Source of the DNA: JACMLD01 sp038229695
GTDB lineage: Bacteria > Bacteroidota > Bacteroidia > Chitinophagales > Chitinophagaceae
NCBI GenBank assembly: GCA_038229695.1
Contig: JBBROE010000005.1
Span: forward strand, 12,726-76,725
Length of the DNA stretch: 64,000 nt
Direction: 5' to 3'
The notes under the pieces are model-generated. The model searched no databases, was not told where the DNA came from, and saw only the letters and a list, made by a program, of their open reading frames with translations. Shown piece after piece: positions 17,303 through 25,409 of the stretch (its first letter is position 1; each line of letters begins with the position of its first letter). The position numbers were made by a program, and so were the translations under genes.

Positions 17303-18511
17303 GTGACTGTATTTGGTAACTTTGTTGATCGCAAATGGTGCTGCCATCGAACCCAAAAACTTGTCCAGTTGTTTAAGGATTTATTCAATGCCAGGTATAT
17401 TTTGTCTTCTAGCCGCCTGGCCTGGATCGACTACGCAAGGGGGATCTGCATCATCCTGGTCTGTTATCGGCATTCCTTCGATGGCCTGCGGGAATCACAT
17501 CTTGACGTAGCCCATTACCACCTGCTCGAAATTTTAAATGTCTGTTTTTACAGTTTCAGGATGCCGCTGTTTTTTATCATTTCCGGCATGTTTGTTTCCA
17601 GGAGCCTGCAGAAGAAACGCCTCGCAGATTATATCAGGAGCCGCTTCTACGTCGTGTTTTACCCCCTGCTGCTATGGGGCAGCCTGCAGATAACACTCCA
17701 GCTGATCTTCCGGGATTATGTCAATGGCAAACCCGCACTTTTTGACTATGTCAACCTGGTTATTTTTCCGCGTAATCCTTCCAACAACCAGCAGTTCTGG
17801 TACCTCAACGCCTTATTTTTCGTTGGCGCCATTTATGCCTTTTTCAAAATCAAACTGCGCTTCTCTGTTTGGGTACAGCTGGGCATCAGCTTAGTATTTT
17901 ATGGAGTCGCCGCCTGGATGGACTATTCGCGGATTGCGTTCTATATTTTTCCTGACATCTTTCATTATTACATCTATTTCTGCATCGGGGACCTGGTGGC
18001 GCCTTTTATTTTCAAACGGGAGGCAACAGAAAAAATGCTCTCCCCCACCTGGTTATTAATTTCGTCTATTTCCTGCCTGGCCCTGCAGGCTGTTTTTACC
18101 ATGGTCAATCTGTCGCACGGCAATGACGACTATGTAAATATCAACCTTCCTTTTGTGTTGCTGCCCATTTCATTAAGCGGCTGCGCCCTAATGGTGCAAT
18201 TTTCCCAGATCATGCAGCGGAAGAATACATTCCGGTGGCTGCGGGTGGTGGGTTACCACTCCCTGTACATTTACCTGATGCACCTGATGATTATCAGCGG
18301 GATCAGGATCATGCTGATCAGGCTGCTCCATATCACCAACGTTCCCCTCATCATGGGCTTAGCCATTTCCATGGGAGTTGTAATTCCCGTTTTAATGTAT
18401 AACTTTTGTATCCGTCTCGGCGGCTGGTGGCTTTTCTCCTTGAAAAAGCCCGTTGCCGAAATCAATTATTATGCAACTATGAAAGCTGCGCTCAAGAACA
18501 ACGCTGCTTAG
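17303..18511 (+). CDS. Acyltransferase family 3 membrane protein
   Basis: This multi-pass membrane protein has the acyltransferase-3 signature near its start: WIDYARGICIILVCYRH contains the conserved His, followed by an RMPLFFIISG segment. About ten hydrophobic helices follow. Such proteins O-acylate (often acetylate) sugars of surface polysaccharides. No ATG lies upstream of the domain in this frame. The GTG at 17303 gives 402 residues, but the TTG at 17402 would begin at MSSSRLAWIDYARG and fits the usual family length better. It follows the Wzc-like gene by 64 bp in the same direction. The acylated substrate is presumably the exopolysaccharide made by this locus. Confidence 0.85.
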   Translation: MTVFGNFVDRKWCCHRTQKLVQLFKDLFNARYILSSSRLAWIDYARGICIILVCYRHSFDGLRESHLDVAHYHLLEILNVCFYSFRMPLFFIISGMFVSRSLQKKRLADYIRSRFYVVFYPLLLWGSLQITLQLIFRDYVNGKPALFDYVNLVIFPRNPSNNQQFWYLNALFFVGAIYAFFKIKLRFSVWVQLGISLVFYGVAAWMDYSRIAFYIFPDIFHYYIYFCIGDLVAPFIFKREATEKMLSPTWLLISSISCLALQAVFTMVNLSHGNDDYVNINLPFVLLPISLSGCALMVQFSQIMQRKNTFRWLRVVGYHSLYIYLMHLMIISGIRIMLIRLLHITNVPLIMGLAISMGVVIPVLMYNFCIRLGGWWLFSLKKPVAEINYYATMKAALKNNAA

Positions 18512-18522
18512 CATAAGACCTT

Positions 18523-19740
18523 ATGAAACATAGGTTTATCATTAACAGGGATATTATTATGTTCAGTTTCCAGTCCTGGGACACAGCGATTGGCAGCAAT
18601 TTCAAGGATATGGCTATCGAACTCGCGCGCTATAACCGGATTTTGTTTGTCAACCGTACCCTCGACCAGAGCAGCCTGCGCCGGCAAAATGACGACCCGG
18701 CGACGCGGGCCAGGCTGAACAGTATCCGGACCGGCAACGGGGACCTGGAGCAGGTGGCACCAAATATCTGGGTGCACAATCCCCGGGTCCTCGCAACATC
18801 CATCAACCGTATTCCTTCTGCCTGGATCCATGACCTGCTGAATAAAAGAAATAACCGCCGCATTGCCAACGAGATAAATAAGGTTTCCGGGCGGCTGGAG
18901 TTCAGCAATGTTATTCTCATCAACGATAACGATTTTATCCGGGGCTTTTACCTGAAGGAGTTTATCCCATGCGCTGCTTACCTGTTTTATCTCCGGGATT
19001 ATATGCTGGGCGTTGACTTTTTTAAACGACACGGACCACGTCTGGAGAGCAGGCTGATGAAAAAGGTGGATTTGGTGGTCGCCAACTCTGCCTACCTGGC
19101 TGGCTATGCGTCCCGTTTCAATCCAAAAAGTTATGATATCGGCCAGGGGTGCGACTTCAGCAGTTTTCTCAATCCCGAAACCGCGATGCCGGCCGACCTC
19201 GCAGCCTGTAAACATCCAATTATCGGGTACACGGGTTTTGTAAGTGCCTGGCGTATTGATGCAGCAATTATCACCCTGATTGCGCGCCGGTTTCCCGACT
19301 GCTCGGTCGTGCTGGTAGGACCGGTTGATTACCGATTTGATCAGAAAGCACTTGCCGCACTACCAAATATTTACTTTCTTGGCGGAAAATCGCCGGAACA
19401 GCTTGCCTCCTATATATCTCATTTTGATATTTGCCTGAATCCCCAAATCCTGAATGAGATTACGAGGGGTAACTATCCCCGCAAAGCGGATGAATATTTA
19501 GCGATGGGGAAGCCGTTGGTAGCAACCGCCACGGAGGGTATGGTGATGTTTGCCCCGTATTGCTATCTCTGCAGCACCCCTGGCGAGTATATTGAAAAAA
19601 TCAGTGCTATCCTGGATGACCCGGGCACGGCCAACAGCGAGGCGGTCCGCCAGCAGAGAACTGCATTCGCGCTTTCCCACAGCTGGGAGGAAAGTATCGG
19701 GATGCTCGGCGACGCTTATTTTAAGGCAACAGAAAATTAA
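18523..19740 (+). CDS. Glycosyltransferase, GT-B fold (GT4/family 1-like)
   Basis: This 405-residue cytoplasmic enzyme has an N-terminal acceptor domain (IIMFSFQSWDTAIGSN onward). The C-terminal donor domain includes IGYTGFVSAWRID, SVVLVGPVD, IYFLGGKSPEQLASYI and NYPRKADEYLAMGKPLVAT; the last is the usual nucleotide-sugar binding region of GT4 enzymes, here with Lys-Ala-Asp-Glu-Tyr in place of the common EGF-type motif. It starts 11 bp after the acyltransferase gene and ends 2 bp before a small membrane-peptide gene, so translation is probably coupled. The sugar transferred is unknown. Confidence 0.85.
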   Translation: MKHRFIINRDIIMFSFQSWDTAIGSNFKDMAIELARYNRILFVNRTLDQSSLRRQNDDPATRARLNSIRTGNGDLEQVAPNIWVHNPRVLATSINRIPSAWIHDLLNKRNNRRIANEINKVSGRLEFSNVILINDNDFIRGFYLKEFIPCAAYLFYLRDYMLGVDFFKRHGPRLESRLMKKVDLVVANSAYLAGYASRFNPKSYDIGQGCDFSSFLNPETAMPADLAACKHPIIGYTGFVSAWRIDAAIITLIARRFPDCSVVLVGPVDYRFDQKALAALPNIYFLGGKSPEQLASYISHFDICLNPQILNEITRGNYPRKADEYLAMGKPLVATATEGMVMFAPYCYLCSTPGEYIEKISAILDDPGTANSEAVRQQRTAFALSHSWEESIGMLGDAYFKATEN

Positions 19741-19742
19741 CT

Positions 19743-19844
19743 ATGGAAGAGCGGCATTTTGAAAATAAACTGGTACAGACCCTGGCAACAGTGTTCATCT
19801 TCCTGTTTTGCCTGCTGATGTTTTTTAAATTTTTGCTGGATTGA
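19743..19844 (+). CDS. 33-residue single-pass membrane peptide
   Basis: An ATG two bases after the GT4 stop opens a frame of 33 codons ending in TGA. The first 13 residues are polar (MEERHFENKLVQT) and the rest is one hydrophobic helix with several Phe and Leu, ending FKFLLD. The layout predicts a small inner-membrane peptide with its N-terminus in the cytoplasm. Tight spacing within a polysaccharide operon and an uninterrupted helix support it as a real gene. I know no named family for it. It could assist a membrane enzyme of the locus, but that is inference. Confidence 0.5.
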   Translation: MEERHFENKLVQTLATVFIFLFCLLMFFKFLLD

Positions 19845-19900
19845 ACAAACCCAACTTACAAGCCGCGTAACTGATTAAATTAATAAGGAACAAACGTTAA

Positions 19901-21400
19901 ATGGGAAGACAAGTAAAACATGGTATCACTATTGGGTCCTGGATGCGAGACGTGTTCATCAGCACCCGTATGGCCTCCCTGCCCGGGCTGCTGGTGATGG
20001 TTCTTGTGGGAACGGGCCTTGCCTTCGCTGGCGCAAAATGGGGATCCTCGATGCCGGTATATATTACGGCTATCTCAGCTGCCATTATTTTCGCCATATT
20101 CTGCCTGCTCCATCCGGAATTCGCTTACTATGTTTTCTTTTATTCCATTATCATATTCACGCTGCCTGCAAGGTTATTCGGCATCGGTCTGCCGCTTGGT
20201 TTCCTCATCGAGGCGACCGGCTACCTCTGTATTTTCGCCATCATGGCGGAACAGTATAAAAAAAGAACGCCCAACCTGCGTTTCTGGCGAACTCCGATTT
20301 CGCTGATGCTGCTCCTGCTTTTTTTCTATTATATCCTGGAAGCCTTCAACCCCGAAATTGACAGCCTGTACGGTTGGTTGAGTTTCTTCAGGAAGCAGAT
20401 CCTCTACCTGCTTTTTTATGTAGCCAGTTTTTTCATGTTCGACAGCATGGAAAAAATCAGGCGTTTTATTAAATACTGGATTATCCTCGCCTGTCTTATT
20501 GCGCTTTGGGGAATGAAGCAGCATTTCCTGGGGTTCACCAGGTACGAGGAACTCTATATTCACAGCGACCCCAACATTACGAGCCTGCTTTTCCAGGGCG
20601 GGCTGTTTCGAAAATTCTCTTTGCTCCCCGACCCGGCCTCTTTCGGCGTCCTCTGTGCCTCCTGCGGTTTATTTACCCTGGTTCTTGCCCTGAGAACGCC
20701 CGTAAAAAAAATAAGAACCCGGCTGTTCCTGGTTACGATTTTGCAGCTCGTCGCCTCTACGTATTCGGGCACCCGCACCTGCAACGTGATGGTGGTTGGA
20801 GGCCTGCTCGCCTATGTTGTTTTCACCTTCAATGAAAAAAAATCTATCCAGCTGATGGTCGCAGCCGTAGTCATCAGCGCCCTGCTTATTTTTGGACCAT
20901 TCCGAAACTCACCGGTCATCTACCGGATAAAAACTACTTTCGAAGGCGGGCAGGATCCCTCTAACATGGTGAGGGATATCAACCGGAAAACGATTCAGCC
21001 TTACGTATATGCTCACCCGCTTGGCGGTGGCCTGCAAACCAGTGGTGAAGACGGCCGGCGTTTTTACCCGACGCACCCATTGGCGGGGTTTCCGCCGGAT
21101 AGCGGCTATACGAAGATTATGCTGGAAGAAGGGTGGATAGGGCTCGCCCTTACATTGATATTTTATTTTTTTATTTTGCAACGCGGGATCACCGGCTTCT
21201 ACGAATCCCGGCGGTCTGAAATCAGGAATCTCTATATCGCATTCACGATTTGCTTTTTCTCCCTGGCGGTGGGGCAGTATTCTCAACTTGCGATTTCCCA
21301 GTACCCGCTTTATTTATTTTACCTGTCAACACTGGTCATTTTTTATAAATTAAAAGAATATGATAATAAAAATCCTTCCCGGTTCGCGCCTGCGGCTTAA
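19901..21400 (+). CDS. O-antigen ligase/polymerase family membrane protein (Wzy/WaaL-like)
   Basis: This 499-residue protein has about ten to twelve hydrophobic helices and a large loop between late helices. The loop carries the family pattern AHPLGGGLQ followed by an aromatic/His stretch, PPDSGYTKIMLEEGWIG and another helix, as seen in O-antigen ligase/polymerase (Wzy_C-type) proteins. It probably polymerises lipid-linked repeat units on the periplasmic face, or ligates the polymer to an acceptor. Its 3' end overlaps the following TolC-like gene by 41 bp in another frame, which implies coupled translation. Confidence 0.85.
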   Translation: MGRQVKHGITIGSWMRDVFISTRMASLPGLLVMVLVGTGLAFAGAKWGSSMPVYITAISAAIIFAIFCLLHPEFAYYVFFYSIIIFTLPARLFGIGLPLGFLIEATGYLCIFAIMAEQYKKRTPNLRFWRTPISLMLLLLFFYYILEAFNPEIDSLYGWLSFFRKQILYLLFYVASFFMFDSMEKIRRFIKYWIILACLIALWGMKQHFLGFTRYEELYIHSDPNITSLLFQGGLFRKFSLLPDPASFGVLCASCGLFTLVLALRTPVKKIRTRLFLVTILQLVASTYSGTRTCNVMVVGGLLAYVVFTFNEKKSIQLMVAAVVISALLIFGPFRNSPVIYRIKTTFEGGQDPSNMVRDINRKTIQPYVYAHPLGGGLQTSGEDGRRFYPTHPLAGFPPDSGYTKIMLEEGWIGLALTLIFYFFILQRGITGFYESRRSEIRNLYIAFTICFFSLAVGQYSQLAISQYPLYLFYLSTLVIFYKLKEYDNKNPSRFAPAA

Positions 21401-22094
21401 TGTAACTTTATTCTTGGTGCCCGCCCTGCTGGTATTGTCACTGGCTGGCTTTTCCCAGTCGAAAAATCCTTCGGCGATAAAAGACATCAGGGAGAGACTC
21501 GTACAACTTGCCCTGCAAAACCCCAATTTTGAAATTGCCGACAGGCGGGTTGCCGTTGCCGGCTACCTCATCAAAAAAGCGAAGGGAAGCTGGCTGAGTA
21601 CGATTTCGGCCCAGGGTAACCTCAACGAATTTGCGTTTAAAAGTTCCCAGGTCGGGCCAGGGGGTGCAGTCTACAACCCTTCTGTATACTACCCCAAATA
21701 CAATTTCGGCATCGCTATTCCTTTCAATATTATCAGCGACCGGAAAAACGAGGTAAAGATCGCCAAGGAGAACCTGAACATTGCCGAGGCCGAAAAAAAC
21801 CAGCGCTTCCGTGAAATTAAAGTAGTGGTTCTTTCCAAATACGAAGATTACCTGCTCAGCCAGCAAAAACTGGATTTTCAGAGCCAGATAACGCAGGATG
21901 CCCGGACCGCTTACCTCGCGGCAGAAAAAGATTTCCAGGAAGGGGCCATAAAACAGGAAGACTACAATAAAAGCTACCGCAGTTATACCGATGAAAGAAT
22001 CAGGCAGCTGGAATACATGCATAATTTTAATATCGTAAAACTGGAGATGGAGTCTATCATCGGCGTATCGATGGACGATGTGTTAAAAAAATAA
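21360..22094 (+). CDS. Half-length TolC-like outer-membrane/periplasmic protein
   Basis: This 244-residue protein has an N-terminal signal peptide (hydrophobic residues 13-31, cleavage near GFSQ). Helical TolC-like sequence follows: VQLALQNPNFEIA, then a beta-like stretch (about 80-125), then long amphipathic helices (AKENLNIAEAEKNQRF to the C-terminus). TolC-family proteins are typically 420-490 residues with two internal repeats; this one holds a single repeat. No frameshift is evident, so it appears to be a natural short form. In this locus it may stand in for, or cooperate with, an outer-membrane polysaccharide exporter, as no Wza gene is in the window. Family assignment is moderate. Confidence 0.65.
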   Translation: MIIKILPGSRLRLNVTLFLVPALLVLSLAGFSQSKNPSAIKDIRERLVQLALQNPNFEIADRRVAVAGYLIKKAKGSWLSTISAQGNLNEFAFKSSQVGPGGAVYNPSVYYPKYNFGIAIPFNIISDRKNEVKIAKENLNIAEAEKNQRFREIKVVVLSKYEDYLLSQQKLDFQSQITQDARTAYLAAEKDFQEGAIKQEDYNKSYRSYTDERIRQLEYMHNFNIVKLEMESIIGVSMDDVLKK

Positions 22095-22111
22095 CCGGCC
22101 AATCCCCGGTT
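22093..22111 (+). other. Hairpin overlapping the stop codon of the TolC-like gene
   Basis: A 6-bp perfect stem (22093-22098 with 22106-22111) is followed by a short T run. It could partly terminate or attenuate transcription before the last gene of the arm. Confidence 0.3.
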
Positions 22112-22151
22112 TTCCCGGCGAGGCCGATACTACTTTCCCACTGTTACCATT

Positions 22152-23696
22152 ATGAAAAAATGGCTGCCCTTTTTTACTGCAACCGGCGTTATTGTTGTTG
22201 TGGTGGCGCTGATAGAGTACGTCTCCCTGAAAAAAACAGGCGGCCATTTCTGTTACCCGCTGGATGATACGTTCATCCACATGGCTATTGCCAAAAACCT
22301 GGTGCTCCACGGCAACTGGGGCATAAACGCCTCCGGCTTTACGTCCACCTCTTCCTCGCCCTTATTTACGCTGCTGCTGTCGATCATATTCAAAGTCTTT
22401 TCCATCCATATCATCATCCCATTTGTAGTCAGCGGCCTCGGCACCCTGCTGGCGCTGTTTGTGATGCAACGCGAAATGAACCGCAACACGGCACTGACTA
22501 CCGGCAGCCAGGTCATCGTCCTGCTGTTCGTACTGCTGTGCGGCCCGCTGCCCGCCTTATCCCTCCTGGGCATGGAACATACCCTGCAGATTGCGTTTAC
22601 GCTGTTGTTCGTTTATAGCCTGGCCAGTCACTTATCGGGCAGGCCAGAATCAGCCTGGTGGCAGCCCGCCCTGCTCGCAGCGCTGATGACCGCCACCCGT
22701 TACGAGAACGCCTCCTTCATTGTGGCGGCATTTTTATTACTCGTGCTTCAAAAGAAATTTACCAAGGCGCTGTTAATCGGTTGCGCGGGTGCGCTGCCGC
22801 TGATTATATTTGGCCTGTACTCCGTGCTGAAGGGAGGTTACTTTATCCCCAATTCAATACTTATAAAAGGGAACCAGAATTTTATTTATTTCCTGAACGG
22901 TGGCAATTCAGTGTTGCAGGCTACCGCCAGCATCAGCGGGATCATTGTAATTGCGCTGGTCATTATTTTCGCGCGCTGGCAGCGGCAGCTCACCGATCGC
23001 AAGTTCTATGTGCTGACCATGCTTGTCATTGCAGGCATCATGCATTCGCTTTTTGCTTCATTTGGATGGTTCTACCGGTACGAAGCCTATTTAGTGGTGC
23101 TCGGAACATTCCAGTTATCGGTCATGGCCCTGGAATGGTACCAGGAACAGGGTGCTGCCGGACTACGCAGGCAGTTGCTTCCGGCATTGGCCATCGGGGT
23201 GATGCTGTACAGCCTGCCCGTTCGCGGGCTGAACGCGAATCGCAACGCGGTACGGGCCATTTACAATATTTACGAACAGCAATACCAGATGGGTCTTTTT
23301 CTCAGCAGTCATTATCCAGGCCAGACCGTAGCCGCGAATGATGTGGGGGCCATAAGTTTTATGGATCAGCTGAACGTAGTGGACCTCTGGGGACTTGGCA
23401 ACAACGAGGTGGCCAGGGCAAGGAAAAAAGGGTATTGGACGAATGACTTCCTGCAGCGGCTTGTGCGTATACATCATACGCGGGTGGCAGTTATCTATGA
23501 CTCATGGTTCGACCAAAACCTCTCGGCCGGCTGGGTGAAGGTGGCCACCTGGGAAATGCCGTATAATTATATCTGCGGCGATATCAGCGTCACTTTTTAT
23601 GCCATGAACCAGGAAGAATCATCTCTGCTTAAAGACAACCTCACGGCGTTTGCTACCCGGTTGCCCGCTGATATCAAAGTGGCTTACTTTAAATAA
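22152..23696 (+). CDS. Polytopic membrane protein resembling GT-C glycosyltransferases
   Basis: This 514-residue protein has about ten hydrophobic helices and a C-terminal soluble part (about 395-514). Near the N-terminus, in the first extracytoplasmic loop, lies PLDDTFIHMAIAKNL; an acidic pair at this place is characteristic of GT-C enzymes that use polyprenyl-phosphate sugars, such as the PMT/ArnT group. A DVGAISFMDQLNVVDLWG motif in the C-terminal part also recurs in bacterial GT-C-like proteins. It is the last gene of the plus-strand arm and ends one base from the convergent FAH gene. It may modify the polymer with a sugar. The specific reaction is unknown. Confidence 0.6.
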   Translation: MKKWLPFFTATGVIVVVVALIEYVSLKKTGGHFCYPLDDTFIHMAIAKNLVLHGNWGINASGFTSTSSSPLFTLLLSIIFKVFSIHIIIPFVVSGLGTLLALFVMQREMNRNTALTTGSQVIVLLFVLLCGPLPALSLLGMEHTLQIAFTLLFVYSLASHLSGRPESAWWQPALLAALMTATRYENASFIVAAFLLLVLQKKFTKALLIGCAGALPLIIFGLYSVLKGGYFIPNSILIKGNQNFIYFLNGGNSVLQATASISGIIVIALVIIFARWQRQLTDRKFYVLTMLVIAGIMHSLFASFGWFYRYEAYLVVLGTFQLSVMALEWYQEQGAAGLRRQLLPALAIGVMLYSLPVRGLNANRNAVRAIYNIYEQQYQMGLFLSSHYPGQTVAANDVGAISFMDQLNVVDLWGLGNNEVARARKKGYWTNDFLQRLVRIHHTRVAVIYDSWFDQNLSAGWVKVATWEMPYNYICGDISVTFYAMNQEESSLLKDNLTAFATRLPADIKVAYFK

Positions 23697-23697
23697 A

Positions 23698-24552
23698 TTA
23701 CCTGTGGTAGGCTTTCAGTTCCTGCCTGGATTCACCCAGCCCGTCTATACCCAGTTCTACCACATCACCCGGCTTAAGATAAGGCTGCGGAGACATCCCC
23801 ATCGCCACGCCGGCAGGGGTACCGGTGGAAATAATATCTCCCGGCAAAAGCGTCATGAAGCTGCTCGTGTAAGCAATGATATGGGGAAGCTTAAAGATCA
23901 GGTTCGTCGTATTGCCGTCCTGCATCATTTTTCCGTTCACGGTCAGCCATAGCCGCAGGTTATCCACGTCGCTAATCTCATCCCTGGTTACCAGCCACGG
24001 ACCAAGGGGGGCGAATGTGTCACACCCTTTCCCCTTATCCCAGGTGCCGCTTCTTTCCAGCTGGAATGCCCTTTCGGATACGTCGTTATGAAGACAGTAA
24101 CCCGCTACGTAATCCATGGCATCCGCGGTATCCACGTAACTCGCCCTTTTACCAATGACCACTGCCAGTTCCACTTCCCAGTCCGTTTTAACCGAATCTT
24201 TGGGAATGACAATATCGTCATTCGGTCCGCATAACGCGGTTGTCGCTTTCAGAAAAATCACAGGTTCTGTGGGCGGGGTGGCGCCGGTCTCGCGGGCATG
24301 ATCGGCATAATTGAGCCCTATACAAATAATTTTTGAAGGCCTTGCCACCGGGGCGGCCAGGCGGGAACCCCGCGGCACTTCGGGGAGGGTGTCTTTTTGT
24401 TGCTGAAGGTAATCTGCCAGCCGTGCTATTCCGTTACCCGCAAAGAAGTCTTCATTGTAGTCTTCCCCAAATCCTGATGTATCATATTGCCGGCCATCGG
24501 ACACAATACCGGTTTTGATGCGGTCACCGGCTACAAAGCGGATTAATTTCAT
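23698..24552 (-). CDS. Fumarylacetoacetate hydrolase family protein
   Basis: This 284-residue protein has the FAH fold: a small N-terminal domain, then a catalytic domain from about residue 73 (IICIGLNYADHARE). Metal ligands are expected at Glu126 and Glu128 (DWEVELAVVIGK) and Asp157 (LHNDVSER). The oxyanion/active-site segment STGTPAGVAMG and the ending GDVVELGIDGLG are typical. Family members hydrolyse C-C bonds of diketo acids such as 2,4-diketo-3-deoxy-L-fuconate or -rhamnonate. It lies 45 bp downstream of an SDR gene in a three-gene operon, which supports a sugar-acid role. Function is family plus context inference. Confidence 0.85.
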   Translation of the reverse strand: MKLIRFVAGDRIKTGIVSDGRQYDTSGFGEDYNEDFFAGNGIARLADYLQQQKDTLPEVPRGSRLAAPVARPSKIICIGLNYADHARETGATPPTEPVIFLKATTALCGPNDDIVIPKDSVKTDWEVELAVVIGKRASYVDTADAMDYVAGYCLHNDVSERAFQLERSGTWDKGKGCDTFAPLGPWLVTRDEISDVDNLRLWLTVNGKMMQDGNTTNLIFKLPHIIAYTSSFMTLLPGDIISTGTPAGVAMGMSPQPYLKPGDVVELGIDGLGESRQELKAYHR

Positions 24553-24597
24553 ATGTTTATTATTTTAAGTCACGGAACGGGTTGTACGCGGGGTAGG

Positions 24598-25362
24598 TTA
24601 GTTGTTGAGTTTTACAAAACCACCATCGATCGGGTAGTCGCACCCCGTGATGAACGAAGCTTCGTCAGAACATAGGTATAAGATCAGGTGGGCGATTTCC
24701 TCCGGGTTTGCCATTCTGCCGATGGGTTGTGTTTTGGACAGCTTTTCAAACATTTCCGCTTCGTTCCCCGGGTAATTTTTGGCAAGGAACCCATCTACGA
24801 AAGCCGTATGCACGCGCGCCGGGGAAATGCAATTGCAGCGGATATGGTCAGCCAGGTAATCCCGCGCCACAGAAATTGTCATAGCCGCCACCGCGCCCTT
24901 GGTCATGGAATAGGCAAACCGGTCGGGTATACCCACTATTGCCGCGATGGAAGACAGGTTCAGGATAACACCGCCGTTATTTTCCTGCATCACCGGGATA
25001 GCCGCAAACAGGCAATTGTATAAACCCTTGACGTTAATGCTGTACAGCCGGTCAAAGTCCTCCTCCCGGGTATTGCCTGCCTTACCGATATGGGAGACGC
25101 CGGCGCTGTTCACGAGTATATCAATTTTCCCGGCTATCCTGAATTTATCCACGACCAGGTCCTGCCTGGTGACATCGACCACGATCAGCTCGGCCTGGCC
25201 CCCGGCGGAACGGATGGCTGCAACGGTGTCCGCTCCATGATCGGCATTGATGTCAACCACAAATACCCGCGCACCCTGTTGCCCGAATAAGAGGGCTACC
25301 GATTTACCGATACCGCTTCCCGCGCCGGTAATAACTGCATTTTTCTGTTTGAGTGAAAACAT
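24598..25362 (-). CDS. Short-chain dehydrogenase/reductase
   Basis: This classical SDR of about 254 residues starts from the ATG at 25362, though the frame is open to 25392 with another ATG at 25374. The cofactor motif TGAGSGIG lies near residues 12-19, VVDIN follows as an acidic second strand suggesting NAD preference, then NSAGVS, a catalytic Ser in NLSSIAA, and the YSMTK catalytic Tyr/Lys pair. The C-terminal CDYPIDGGF is usual. Together with the FAH-family gene downstream, it may oxidise a 2-keto-3-deoxy sugar acid such as L-fuconate or L-rhamnonate derivatives. The substrate is inferred from gene pairing only. Confidence 0.87.
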   Translation of the reverse strand: MFSLKQKNAVITGAGSGIGKSVALLFGQQGARVFVVDINADHGADTVAAIRSAGGQAELIVVDVTRQDLVVDKFRIAGKIDILVNSAGVSHIGKAGNTREEDFDRLYSINVKGLYNCLFAAIPVMQENNGGVILNLSSIAAIVGIPDRFAYSMTKGAVAAMTISVARDYLADHIRCNCISPARVHTAFVDGFLAKNYPGNEAEMFEKLSKTQPIGRMANPEEIAHLILYLCSDEASFITGCDYPIDGGFVKLNN

Positions 25363-25409
25363 ATGAGTAGACATTATTCGGTAGCGTGACAACCTAAGCC
25401 AGGAGGAGT

